A stretch of 64,000 nt of DNA from Paraspadella gotoi (taxonomy: Eukaryota > Chaetognatha): contig CM119266.1 of assembly GCA_051294375.1 (NCBI GenBank), positions 21,767,875 through 21,831,874 on the forward strand, given 5' to 3'. Below are positions 37,077 through 48,733 of this stretch, in pieces. The notes beneath the pieces are model-generated. The model saw only the letters and a program-made list of their open reading frames with translations. It did not search any database and was not told the DNA's origin. The stretch's first letter is position 1. Every line of letters starts with the position of its first letter. The translations under genes were made by a program, and so were the position numbers.

Positions 37077-37752
37077 TAGTGTGTGGCTCCTAGTCGACCC
37101 GTTATGATTATTTATCACTGCGACGTCCTCCTTCTTCTTCCCTTTTATTTTGCTCATTTGCGTTTCCTATTTTATTTCCGGTTCTCTTACTCCATACACC
37201 ATCCAGACTGAATGCAATGCGTCCGAATTCCCCATGATCACAGACGTTTTGTATTTAGAATTGAACTAAATTTTCAGGTTTGGGTTATTTCATATTTATT
37301 GCTACCACCAGTTATCAGGTTTATTTTTTATCTGGATTATAACCTATCAAGTGTCCTTGCCACGTTTGATGTAGTGCAAAAAAAAAATACAGGAAAAGAA
37401 ACTGAGATTTCTTCATTTTTTGTTTTTTTAAACAAACTAATTGGAAATGATTGTTTGTGTTTGTAATTCCTTGGCATTTGTACGTGTTTGATGGTTAGCT
37501 TGTATTGTTTTTACTTAAATTTAAGTAAATGCTTTAGTTTATCGTTATTAAGAATGATGTAGCGTTGATGATTCTTCTTCGAATCAAAATGATTGTATTC
37601 TTAGCATTTCGACCAAGTATTTATTTTCCAGTAACCTTGTAAATACCCTGTCATGACATTTTATGAACTGGTTATTTATTCTGGCGAAATTTTAGGTCTC
37701 CAATGTTCTTTGCAGATGCGTAGTTTTTAGCACAACGACTTTTTTCCAACTG
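37077..37752. other. SNRK-TRIM37 intergenic stretch
   Basis: AT-rich DNA following the SNRK stop. It probably holds the SNRK 3' untranslated region and the TRIM37 promoter. No further gene or repeat is visible. Confidence 0.5.
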
Positions 37753-40700
37753 ATGTCAAGAGCCGGAGACATGGAGGAGCACAGCGTCGAGAGTTTGGCG
37801 GAAGTGTTTCGCTGCTTTATTTGCATGGAAAAGCTTCGTGATGCTAGACTTTGCCCTCATTGCTCGAAACTATGCTGCTTTATTTGCATAAGGAGATGGC
37901 TCACCGAACAAAGATCTCAATGCCCTCATTGTCGAGGTTAACTTCAGTTTTATACTTGATGTTTTTTTCGGAATGGGCATTTTTGCATGAAATGTTATAT
38001 TTTTTTTTCCAGCGTCCCTTCACTTGCATGAACTTGTCAACTGCCGTTGGGCTGAGGAAGTGACGCAACAGTTGGATTCGCTGCAACTGACGACGGGCAC
38101 CCTTCCTCGACGAGACGCCGCGGCAAAGGATATCTGTTCTCTCCACGAGGGAGAAAGGCTCACCGTCTATTGTTGGACATGTCACAAATGCATTTGCCAC
38201 CAATGCGCGTTATGGGCGGGACAACACTCAGGACATACGTTCAAGCCCCTCGACGAGGTCTACGATCAACATCTTAGCAACGTTCAGGAACAGGTATCTA
38301 TTCGGAAAGCCGATGCACCACTGTAATTCTCGCGGTTTCTGAGTAGAAGCATAAAACAAGCTTCGGTCGGCAGTAGTATGCGGGAGGCCAACAGTCCGGC
38401 CAATGTCTTTTGCAACTGGATGGTAAGACGGGGTCACCTGGAAATACCAGCACGGAATATCAAAGCCTCCAATGGTCATAAAATGTAATAAAGTAAATGT
38501 GATACAAGAACCAAAGAGCAACAGGAAGTAAAACAGTAAAAAAAAAAAGAGGCATAAATCATGAATAAGGCAAGTTCTATAAAAGTAAATATAATAGTAA
38601 AAAGAACCAAATACATGTTTATGAAAAAGTCCATGAGTATAAGTCCGTGAATCAATGATGAACGGAGGCCGACGATCCTGAAGGGAAGAATGCATGAACG
38701 TCACCGTAACAAATGACAGATTCAGTGATTATTAAAGAATTTGAGTCTAACAATATCCCTTTTGGTCATTTTACCGTCTCTTTCGCCACAGGTAAATCAG
38801 CTTAAACGGCGTCACGTTGAACTTATTTCTTTAGTTCAAGACGTCGAACGAAACGTTGAATCCGTGAAAGCGGCCAAGGAAGAACGAGTCAGGGAAATTC
38901 GCAATGCAGGTAATGCTTTTTCTCTCCTCCTTACCAAATAGCCAATGCCCCTACTCTTTCCTGAAGAGTATTTGATTCGTATCCGCAGTGGAGTTGATGA
39001 TCGCCCGTCTGGAGTCTCAACTGAAAAGTAAACTGTTAACTCTGACCGGGCAACGAAATCAGTTGATGCAAGAAACCGAGACGCTCGACGCTATCCTGTC
39101 CGACGTGGAGATGCAACTCAGATCTAGCAGGTGAAAGTCACTTGAATTTTATCGACCTTCGCACTGGAATTTAATATAAAAAAAAACTTATTTTTCTTTG
39201 CAGCAAGAGCGAAATCATCGAACAACATAAATCGTTGATGAGCAAATTCCACGAAGTACACAAAAAGCCCATGGCCTCTTTCGTGACCGCTCCTGTTCCA
39301 ACTGAGTTCACTCGCGAAATCGTGCCTTCTTACGACAGGTCTGTCGGTACTGGGCCGTTGTAGTAAATGTATTTTGACTTCGAAACAACGCAGATATCAA
39401 GAAAAACGATTTGGATTTTCAGTTCAACCTGCGTCTTAAACAACTTTACGCAACTCCAGCATAAAGGGGCTCCCGTTTATTCTGCTCCACTACACATATA
39501 CGGCTTGTCTTGGCGCCTCAAAGTGTATCCAGACGGCAATGGTGTCGTCCGAGGACACTACCTGTCAGTTTTTCTCGGTAAGTCAGAACGGAGAAAGCTA
39601 AACCGATGGTTTGCTTTTTTTTATATTGAGGATCGAATAGGCCGAAACATTACATACGTAATTCATTCAACAAAGTTTTATTTCACAGAGTTGTCGTCCG
39701 GTCTTCTCGAGACCTCCAAGTACGAGTATCGCGTGGAGATGGTACACCAAGCCTCCGGCGACCACACTAAAAACATCGTTCGCGAATTCGCTTCTGACTT
39801 TGAAGTCGGTGAATGCTGGGGCTACAACAGATTCTTTAGGTACGATGCTGCTCTCATCTCGAATTCGACGAGAACATTGACCATCTCTGTCCACGTAACG
39901 AATGTGGATTCCACAGATCGGATCTTTTGGCCTCGGAAGGATTTCACGACACAGAGAACGACACGATGGTCCTTAACTTTCAAGTTCGTCCGCCGACCTT
40001 TTTCCAGAAGACACGTGACCAGCAGTGGTATATAAATCAATTAGAAGCCGGGCAGACGCGATATATCGCTCAAATCAATGATCTTAAGGAACGACTCAAC
40101 ATAGAGTTGGAACGGAACGGATCCGGGAAAGGTTTGATGGTTTTAAATACGCAATACAAACTAATTTATATTTTAAACCGAAAGACTTGACTAGGAACAA
40201 AAAAAGCCACTTCAGAATCTGGAGACACCCCCAGGAATCAGATTGGACCGATACACATAAAAGCAAAGCACAAAAATAACAGTCGGGCGTTTGCGCGTCG
40301 ACCAGTTGCTGGAAATGTCGAGGCGAGTTACTTTAGTTTTTGTTATTTTCGGTTTTGTTGTGATTCATTTGATTGTTATCTAGGTGGAACTTGTGCCTTC
40401 CCTTCCCCCTCGTCGCGTTGTATCCGGGACTCGAGTCGAGGGCGGTAACACTGATTCTTCTCCGAGCAAACCCACAACCGACGCTGAAGATTTACCAGGT
40501 AACACTGTTTTCTTGATCCTTATCATTTTTAGGTTAATTCAAACGCTATATCCCCCCTTTCTATTGTAAACAAACATAGTATACGGTGAAGTATCCTTTG
40601 GTCTCGAGTCTGAAGCGAACGACGAGGACGACGATCATGGAGACGACCGTCAATCCGACGACGCCTCCGACGACGATGACGAAGGAGAAGAAGACGACGA

Positions 40701-42949
40701 CGACGACGACGAGAGAGTCGACGATATATCTAGAAACGAAGCCGTTGACCGATGAGATGAAGAAGAAGACGACGACGAAGAAGACGACGACGATGAATAC
40801 GAAGGAAGCCGAGGTACAGAGACGGAGAACGACATCGACGAAGAATCTCGCAACGGAGAAAACGACGTAGATTCTCAAGCGATACTTCATTCTGGTATCA
40901 TTGTTTTCTCATTTTTGCTTAAGACAAGAATGACTGTTGAAGTAACTTTAATTATTCAGCAGGCGGAGAGGACGATCTGTCTCGGTCCGAATTAGGCGCA
41001 GTCGGAATCGAAGACGCCGTCGTTTCTCCTTCACGCGACTCTCCCCCAACATCCGCTTTGGCGAAGCTTCTTTCTGAGTCGACGACCGCCCACGACGAAG
41101 ACGAAGAGATGCAGATGCTTCAGACGTTTTTGGAGATGCAGGCTCGTCTTAAGAACTTTAATTACTAATTACTTTAATTACTTTAATTACTTTAATTACT
41201 AATTACTGTTCCTCTTCAGGGCAGCGTCGGCAGCGGCGACCATGTTTTGCCCCATTCTTTTACCTCCTCCGCGTCATCCCTCTCGTTTCGCCCGTCCTCT
41301 CAAGATTCGACCGACCACTCTTACTTGGCCTCGTTGGAGAACCACTTGCGCCTCTTCACCAGGTAAAAAGATTTGCTCGGCACTTGGTCGTTCATCGAAC
41401 ATTTTCGACTGATTTTAATTTTCCTTCGTTGTTTGAAAAGACTCTCACCGCTCACTGCTCCGCACTGGTATCAATCCCCTTCAATCTCGGTTCCAAAATC
41501 GGCCGCCTTGAATTCTCTTTTTCATCCTCCCGCCGACGAAGATCGGAGCAACAGCCCTTCTCAAAACATATTTCTTAATCCGCCTCTTATAACTGGCGAG
41601 GGTAGGTTAATAACCAGTTTTTTTTTTTGGGGGGGGTGGCTTAAGGTACGGGGATTAATGCTATTGAATGTCTGAAGTTCTAAAGGTTCTCTATCCTGAT
41701 AATAGAGATTAAAAAATACTACACATACATTGAATAAAACTAGTGGATGGGAATCAATTTTCTAGTGGTACATAAACTATGTGCAAAAACCATAAGCCCC
41801 ACATTCTTCTACTATATCGCAATCGATTGATTGTTTTGCGTTCTTACCTTACCTTATCCTTATCCTTATTACGTAGGTTCGGAAAAAGCTGTGATCGAAC
41901 CAGTGGAGTCTGCCGAACCCGCGCTCCCTCCTGTTCCTGCACACCCAGCGAATAAGGGTTCGCCGCGTATGCCCCTTCCGTCGCGTCACTCCGCCTCCGC
42001 TCCAGCTCCCTCTTCATCGTCAGAGAGCATGAATTCCCTTCTCGAGCGATTTCCTGCCCTTCAATCTTGGCGACCCGATGCCAGAAAGCCCGGTAAACGG
42101 TTTTTCTACAAACTCAGTGCCGTTGCTCATTTATCGAGATTAGTAAGATTACCGATTGATTTTGATTTTTGCCTCATCTCTTTCCACGCAGACGACCCTG
42201 CTCGCGGATCCCTTGGGTCCGAAGGTGACGCCTCTCTCGAGCAGTTTTCACTCGCGGATCTTCCTAATGGCGGGGCCGGGCGTCCTCCCGCCGGCAGCCT
42301 TGATAACGCCGCTCAATGCGATGCCGATCCAAATCCCACGGGGATCGTGGCCGGAGATGGAACCGTCTCCGAATCCGTTTCCGATCAGGGAGAAACCTCT
42401 CGGTAAGGACTAAAGCGCTCATTGCCTGACAACTACTATTTCTTCCTACGAATCGGAATTTTTATGTTTTCGGTTTAACCCATCAGATGCGATAACAAAT
42501 TAGACGCGTCCAGGGCTAAGTGCGAAAAGCGAAAGGTCTTCTCCGCTGCAATGTCCAATTTTTCAGGTTATTAATTTTATGATAAAATCACGACTTTTTT
42601 TTTTTTTACGTTGGTTTTCATAAATATTTTACAATCATTTCTTTGTACTTCCGTTCTTATTTGGCCGACTTTCTCCTCTCTAGATAACATGTTGAAAAGC
42701 TTCGTCCGGTCCTCCTCGTGCCACTCGTCCTTGGATGACCCCTCCGCTCAACCAAACTCCGAAAAAAGTCTCTCATTCCGCCCGCCTCTGTCCCGTGGAG
42801 TCAACAGGAATTCTGACGATTCATCGTCTCGCTGCCCCGGTCAACAAATTGACTTAACCGACGATCACGAAGAAGAGAACCTCAACGAACTTGTTTACCA
42901 TGAAGCGGAGGGCGCTGAAACGCCATCCGGCGAAGACGAATCTGGATGA
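37753..42949 (+). CDS. TRIM37: TRIM37, RING-B-box-coiled coil-MATH E3 ubiquitin ligase
   Basis: Eighteen exons give 1,064 codons: 37,753-37,936; 38,013-38,293; 38,792-38,909; 38,989-39,130; 39,204-39,338; 39,423-39,577; 39,689-39,839; 39,917-40,131; 40,195-40,322; 40,384-40,498; 40,580-40,894; 40,963-41,141; 41,220-41,362; 41,441-41,601; 41,877-42,092; 42,192-42,402; 42,487-42,566; 42,684-42,949. TRIM37 is a centrosome and peroxisome ubiquitin ligase. [23 protein letters not shown] to SQCPHCR. B-box: [20 protein letters not shown]. Coiled coil: exons 3-4. [44 protein letters not shown]. The conserved [16 protein letters not shown] lies downstream of an in-frame TGA at 40,753-40,755 (codon 600). 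A second ATG at 37,771 (MEEHSVES) matches the usual family start. Intron 9 begins with GC; the donor of exon 12 is uncertain. Confidence 0.88.
41155..41206. repeat. Short tandem repeat (about TTTAATTAC units) in TRIM37 intron 12
   Basis: Units of actttaatt and aattact repeat about six times and fill most of this 78-base intron between exon 12 and the acceptor at 41,218-41,219. Confidence 0.85.
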
Positions 42950-43872
42950 AATCTTTTTATCGCTTTTTGCAATAATTTGTAAGATGACAATCTCTTATTG
43001 AAACTGCATTTAAATTTATACATACTTTTCTATCAATTTTATTGCCAGGAAGATAGAAACCACTCTATTCAATTAGCTCGCTGACTCGGATAGCTTTGGA
43101 GCGGATACTAATCTCTCGATTATTTTTGAAAAGATTGAAACAAAAATTATATAAATAATAATTATATAATTTTTTTATCCTATATTTATTTTATTTAAAA
43201 CAATCACTATAAATAATTGTTTCAAAATTTTATAAAAATCTGTATGCTTGTAATGTTTTTTTTATTTTTTTTTATATCTTGTCAGTCAGAGACTTTTGTT
43301 TTGAATTGTAGAAATTCCCGCTGGTGTGGAAGCCGAATCCCCTCGCTTCGAGACATGACGTCATCTCGGAGAGGCTGTTCATTCTAGAAAAGATGGTGTC
43401 TGAGAAAGCCCGAACAACGTGTTCCATGTGGTTCCAAGCTGTTGCCTTCGACGTTTCCTGGAAAATTGTTACGTTTCGTTTAAATATTGATTATTTTTCA
43501 ATATGTTGGCATTTCGTGTTATTGCGACAAATTGCGTAAATAAACTTAACTATTTCAACTTCGTTACTTTCGCACACACTTATGAAGGATGCCTGGAACC
43601 GATATCTACAATTATCGTAAATTTTAAATCGTTTTATAAACGTTAAAACGTGCACATTCTAATTTTAATTGTTTAATGATTTTCGTTATGCGTTAATTTA
43701 CATTAACCTCTTTCCTTTTTACATAGATTATCTGATATTATAATTATTGTAATTGACAGCCAAATTTTCTCATTTTTGGTCCCTTTAATAGTTTCAAAAG
43801 GAATCCTCTGAGAATTCTCCGTTTACCTTCACTTTTTTCCACCGTCGATCGTCGGCCTAAATAGACAGTAAG
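42950..43872. other. TRIM37-ETF1 intergenic stretch
   Basis: AT-rich with a small palindromic patch of ataatta motifs around 43,130-43,240. No gene is visible. The 130 bases before the ETF1 start are less AT-rich and may hold its promoter and 5' untranslated region. Confidence 0.5.
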
Positions 43873-45186
43873 ATGGCCGACGAAGGAGCGGACACTAACG
43901 TCGAGATTTGGAAGATCAAGAAACTGATCAAGCGGCTGCAGGATGCTCGAGGGAACGGCACCTCCATGATCTCCCTCATAATTCCCCCCAAAGACCAGAT
44001 CGCCAGAGTGGGCAAGATGCTGGCCGACGAGTTCGGGACCGCCTCGAATATCAAGTCTCGCGTCAACCGACTTTCGGTGCTCTCGGCCATCACTTCCGTA
44101 CAACAACGGCTCAAGCTTTATAACAAGGTGCCCCCCAACGGCCTGGTCATCTACTGCGGCACCATTGTCACCGACGATGGAAAAGAAAAAAAGGTCAACA
44201 TCGACTTCGAACCCTTCAAGCCCATAAACACTTCCCTATATCTTTGTGATAACAAGTTCCACACGGAAGCCCTCACCGAGTTGCTCGCCGACGATAACAA
44301 GTTTGGCTTCATCGTCATGGACGGCAACGGGGCACTATTCGGAACCCTTCAGGGCAACACTCGCGACATTCTTCACAAGTTCACCGTGGATCTGCCCAAG
44401 AAGCACGGGCGCGGAGGTCAATCCGCCCTGCGTTTCGCCCGGCTCCGCATGGAGAAACGTCACAACTACGTTCGCAAAGTGGCCGAGGTGGCCACTCAGC
44501 TCTTCATCTCCAACGACAAGCCTAACATCACCGGGCTTGTCTTGGCCGGTTCCGCCGATTTCAAGACGGAGCTGTCCCAGTCGGACATGTTCGACGGCCG
44601 CCTTCAGTGCAAAGTCCTCAAGCTAGTCGACGTGTCTTACGGGGGCGAGAATGGGTTTAACCAAGCCATCGAATTGGCCTCTGAATGTTTGGCTAACGTC
44701 AAGTTCATCCAGGAGAAGAAGCTCATCGGGAAGTACTTCGATGAAATTTCCCAGGACACTGGAAAGTTTTGCTTTGGGGTCGACGACACTCTCAAAGCCT
44801 TAGAGATGGGAGCCGTGGAAATTCTCATCGTTTGGGAGAATCTGGAGATCATGCGTTACGTCCTCAAGAACCACGGGACGGATGAAGAGAAGATCCTCCA
44901 CCTGAACCAAGATCAGGAAAAGGACAAGACCCACTTTGTTGACAAAGACACTGGGGTGGAATTGGAGCTAGTCGAATCCATGCCTCTGCTCGAGTGGTTC
45001 GCCAATAAGTACAAATCATTCGGCGCCCAACTCGAGATAATCACCGACAAATCGCAGGAAGGTTCCCAGTTCTGCCGCGGATTCGGCGGGATCGGCGGCA
45101 TCCTCAGGTACAGAGTCGATTTTCAGACTCTTGAGCTCGCGGCCGAATTGGACGACCTCGATTTCGACGACGACGACGATTACTAA
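43873..45186 (+). CDS. ETF1: Eukaryotic peptide chain release factor 1 (eRF1)
   Basis: One intronless frame of 437 residues, the usual family length. It recognises all three stop codons in the ribosomal A site and triggers peptide release with eRF3. The stop-codon recognition motifs are intact: TASNIKSR near residues 56-63 and YLCDNKF (YxCxxxF). The peptidyl-tRNA hydrolysis loop is [14 protein letters not shown]. The acidic C-terminus FDDDDDY is also typical. Codon use is strongly G/C-ending, as expected for a highly expressed gene. No unusual residue is seen in the decoding motifs, so the standard genetic code is expected. That matters for the UGA seen in TRIM37. Confidence 0.98.
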   Translation: MADEGADTNVEIWKIKKLIKRLQDARGNGTSMISLIIPPKDQIARVGKMLADEFGTASNIKSRVNRLSVLSAITSVQQRLKLYNKVPPNGLVIYCGTIVTDDGKEKKVNIDFEPFKPINTSLYLCDNKFHTEALTELLADDNKFGFIVMDGNGALFGTLQGNTRDILHKFTVDLPKKHGRGGQSALRFARLRMEKRHNYVRKVAEVATQLFISNDKPNITGLVLAGSADFKTELSQSDMFDGRLQCKVLKLVDVSYGGENGFNQAIELASECLANVKFIQEKKLIGKYFDEISQDTGKFCFGVDDTLKALEMGAVEILIVWENLEIMRYVLKNHGTDEEKILHLNQDQEKDKTHFVDKDTGVELELVESMPLLEWFANKYKSFGAQLEIITDKSQEGSQFCRGFGGIGGILRYRVDFQTLELAAELDDLDFDDDDDY

Positions 45187-46854
45187 ATCTGGGACTTCTG
45201 ATTCGTGTTATCCTTTTTCTACCTGTCCCTTTGGCCTCTTCGCGGTGTGACGTTGCGGTGTTCACATCTCGCATGGTGTTGGTAATGTGGATTTCCTTTG
45301 GAATGAATTAAGGATGCAAAAAACTAATGCATATTGCATATTTTTAATATATCTTTTTTGAAAACGACCAATTTTTAAATATTCATTTTTTTTACAAAAT
45401 GTAAAACGTATTTAATAATTATGTACAGATATGCTATTCAGCTTATATAAATAATTATTAATCATTAAAAATTTCTACAGCGATTTGATTAGATAAATTG
45501 TTTTTCATAAATAATTGAAATCTGAATTTTAGTTAGTTTAAAATCGGTCGATTTGATGGAGGGTAACTTTCTGTTCGGAGTTAGTTGGATTTGTTTTGTT
45601 GGTTACCAAAACTAAGTTGTAAACTAAAAATAATTATAATTTATTTGCCCAGCAAAATTTTCGAATATAATATTAGAGAATGAACATACGTACATTTGTT
45701 AGTTGTTAAATTTTTGTAGCTCAAATAAAGATTTTCTTGTAACATCGTAACTTGAATTTGAAAATTTAATACATAAGAATTTTATCACTGAGTCAACACT
45801 GTCGATTGAAAGCTGATTTTAAATTTGACCGCTCACTAAAGCTAAGTCTGAAGTAAATTATTGTTTTCAGTTTTTCAGTTTTCAAGAATATAGGAATAAA
45901 GCAGCCGTAATTTGAGCAGTAATGATTGCAATACCGAAAAAAAGTTTGAAATAATTTAAAAAGTTTAAACTTTTCCATCCCTAATTCGAAGAGCAATTGC
46001 ACGTGAGATTTTTGTTGTCAGCTATTTTACCTTTCATATACCGTATATAATGTAGTTCCGTAACTTTTTTAACCCCCTCGAGCAGTCAGGGAACAGGTCG
46101 CTGAACACTTAGGGCAGGTACCGGGTTTGAATTGAACTCAGTTCGTTGTGATGATGAGCAGAAAGCTTTACTCAGTGAGCCACCAGGTCAAGAACGAGGG
46201 AACGATGATTATTTACGGCTTAACCCGGACCATATATACATACAATTTATATATATACATATTACATAATACATATAGCGAGTAATTCTGAAGTATGTCC
46301 TCGTGAAAACGCACTTTTTTAGGTTTACTCGATGCTATTCAATTTTAAAAAGAAAGTTATTAATCTATTATTTAATTAAACTTTTAACCAAACAATTAAT
46401 CGCCAGTATTTTTCCGCTGGGAATTAGATATTTTTGATAGATGGACACTTTTGAGATACAAATAAAATTATTAAAAACTGTTATTCCAAGTTGAAGTCGT
46501 TTGTAATTGTATGTGTTATCATTATTACACGGTACATTCTAATAAAATGTACCTGGAGGATTTTCAGATAGTTTTAGAACAGTTTTAGAATAACTCGAGT
46601 TATCTCGAGCATTGATTTAATTATTTATCCTTTTGCGTCATTGGAATCCTTCGTGCCTTGCTCTTTTGTTCAGAAAAGTTGAATGAAAAAGCAACCACCC
46701 TTATTCTTTGAAAACAACCCCATCTTGTAGGGCTCTTAACGAAAGGAAGTTGTACGTCTTGAAATTTCTTTCATAAACATTAAAAAAATGAAAGAATTTC
46801 GGATTTTTATTCCCAACGGTTGGACTCGTTGATATTTTGGTATAAAGTAGAGAA
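45187..46854. other. ETF1-zinc finger intergenic stretch
   Basis: AT-rich and mostly featureless. AATAAA at about 45,724 may end the ETF1 transcript. A tRNA-like repeat lies at about 46,070-46,195 and TA-rich low complexity at 46,230-46,280. Confidence 0.5.
46070..46195 (-). repeat. Possible tRNA-derived SINE fragment
   Basis: On the minus strand tggctcactgagtaaagc resembles a pol III A box and gagttcaattcaaaccc a B box about 35 bases later, the spacing of a tRNA. The surrounding DNA does not form a full tRNA. It may be a worn SINE. Confidence 0.4.
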
Positions 46855-48556
46855 ATGCAAATAACAAGCATGGAGTTGCAGTTGCTTCACTGCAGAGTTT
46901 TGGAATTATTACAAAACGTTGACTTTCTTTCGGCAAAGTGGAAAGTTTACACCGAGGAAGATAGAAATCGCGTCATTATCGAAAAAGACATAACGACCGA
47001 GATCGTTGACTGCGACGCCGAAGTCATCGGCATCGTCGCCGGCATCAAGACCGAAATATTTCCGGTTGATGAAAAAACGAGATCTACCTCAAACTTTATG
47101 TCCGATCTATCTAACGGCGCCCAATTAGCCGTGAAAACAGAATTCGACTGTGATACTTCCAAAGCCTTCGATTGTGCCCAACTTCCTTTAACGATAAACC
47201 AACACGAAAAAATTTCATTGCGTAAAAACCGCGTCGCTGAGAAAGGAAACTCGGAGCGTGTCCCCAGTAAATCATTTTGTCAAATTTGTCTCAAAACTTT
47301 TAGCAGTAAATCTTACCTTTTAAAACATCAACTCAATGTGCACAAGTTGGCGAATTTCAATGGCGAGGAAAATGACAACCACGTTGGAAATTTATCGATG
47401 CCCTCTGATTCTTCGATGGTCTGTCTTCATTGCGGCAAAGTCTTTAATAACTTTCACACTCTCAAGAACCATGAAAAGAGCGTACATGCCGCAAAGGACT
47501 TCCCTTGCGACGAGGAGGGCTGTCAAAAGCGATTCGTATCGCAGAAAAAACTCGAGGATCACGTGGAGTTTCATCACCGCGGTCTCACCGTCTCCTGTCA
47601 CGACTGCGGCAAGGAATTTCGTTCACGGAGTCGTCTCGTCGAACACGTGAATACGATCCATCGTGGAGTGAGACGCAAGTGCTGCTTCTGCGACAAGCAG
47701 TTCGTCAAGGCCCATAACCTGAACTACCACATGGACAACTCGCACTCTGAGTTACTGGATCCGTCGAGCTTCAATCAGATTTGCGATATTTGTGGAAAGG
47801 CGTTCACCTCAAAAGGAAGCCTCTATACCCATCGTTCCTCCAAGCACAAGAAAAAGATCCCCGATTGTTCCCATGTAAAATCGGAAGGCAACAGGGTCAC
47901 GCGAGAGAGCGTTTTCTGTCCGATTTGCGGGAGGGAGTTTAGCAAAAACAAATCCTACCTTAAGGTACGTACTAAAAAATACAAAAATCGCTGAAGCGGT
48001 GATCTCTATTTACTGATTTTACTTCCTCCAGCTTCATGTTCAAATGGTGCATTCGGGTCAGAAATGGAGGTGCGATTGCGGGAAGGATTATGGGTCTCAA
48101 GCCATGTTAAAGAGGCACGTGGAGTCCATTCACAAGGGGATAAGATACAAGTAACGTTATTTTCTTACATCTGATTGTGTGAAGTTATTATCTGTACCCT
48201 ACTTAATTTCTATTACCCTGTAAAGCTGTCCCTACTGCGACAAAACGTTTTCTGTCAAATCGACGTTAAAGGTCCACCTGGACGCCATCCATCGCGGCAT
48301 AAAACACACTTGTCCGATTTGCAACCAAAGTTTTGCACAGTCTGGCGATATGAAGATTCATGTCAAAGCTGTTCACAAGGGCGTCAAGAGCAAATGTGAC
48401 ATTTGCGGGAAAGAGTTTAACCGGGCTCCCGAAATGCGTAGACATCGAAAAGCCGTGCACAAAGCATTGGCAGACGTCGACGCTTCGGCGCCGGCGATTG
48501 GCTCTACTAAAGAGAACCTCGTCGATTGCGGCAACGTACTGTCCTTACAACAGTGA
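46855..48556 (+). CDS. C2H2 zinc finger protein, 11 fingers
   Basis: Three exons, 46,855-47,964, 48,032-48,150 and 48,226-48,556, join in frame to 519 residues. After an N-terminal region of about 140 residues without a recognised domain come eleven C2H2 fingers, for example CQICLKTFSSKSYLLKH, CLHCGKVFNNFHTLKNH, CHDCGKEFRSRSRLVEH, CDICGKAFTSKGSLYTH and CPICNQSFAQSGDMKIH. Finger 8 has a shortened C-x-C spacing (RCDCGKDY). The finger array predicts a nuclear DNA-binding transcription factor; the target is unknown. Two psi-K-x-E sequences, GIKTEI and AVKTEF, in the N-terminus fit SUMO sites. The third exon's acceptor (ctgtaaag) is weak but phase and finger spacing support it. No clear named orthologue. 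Confidence 0.88.
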
Positions 48557-48733
48557 AAGCATAGACTAGACTGGGACATCCAAGCTACAATTAATTTGTT
48601 AATTTTTGATTCATTATTTAATTCTATTTCCTAGATTGTACCGGTTAATAATGATTATACAAGCAATTCATTTATATTGTTTACCATAAATTTTTTTTTA
48701 GATTTCAGGAAAAAAAATATCACAATAGAAATC

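Noticed and set aside
38228-38704. 158-residue minus-strand frame across TRIM37 exon 2 and intron 2
   Set aside because: It overlaps a conserved B-box exon, is compositionally odd (Phe/Tyr/Leu-rich) and matches no family I know. It may be repeat-derived, but I cannot support a gene.
40753-40755. Selenocysteine at the TRIM37 UGA
   Set aside because: TRIM37 is not a known selenoprotein, the site lies in a low-complexity acidic stretch, and I see no convincing SECIS hairpin after the stop.
40561-40890. Open frames on both strands rich in Thr/Lys, Val or Ser
   Set aside because: They are shadows of the GAC/GAA low-complexity acidic exon of TRIM37. The acidic frame is the one that fits TRIM37 on both sides of the UGA.
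43744-44106. 120-residue minus-strand frame over the start of ETF1
   Set aside because: It overlaps the highly conserved eRF1 frame in antisense and has no recognisable domain.
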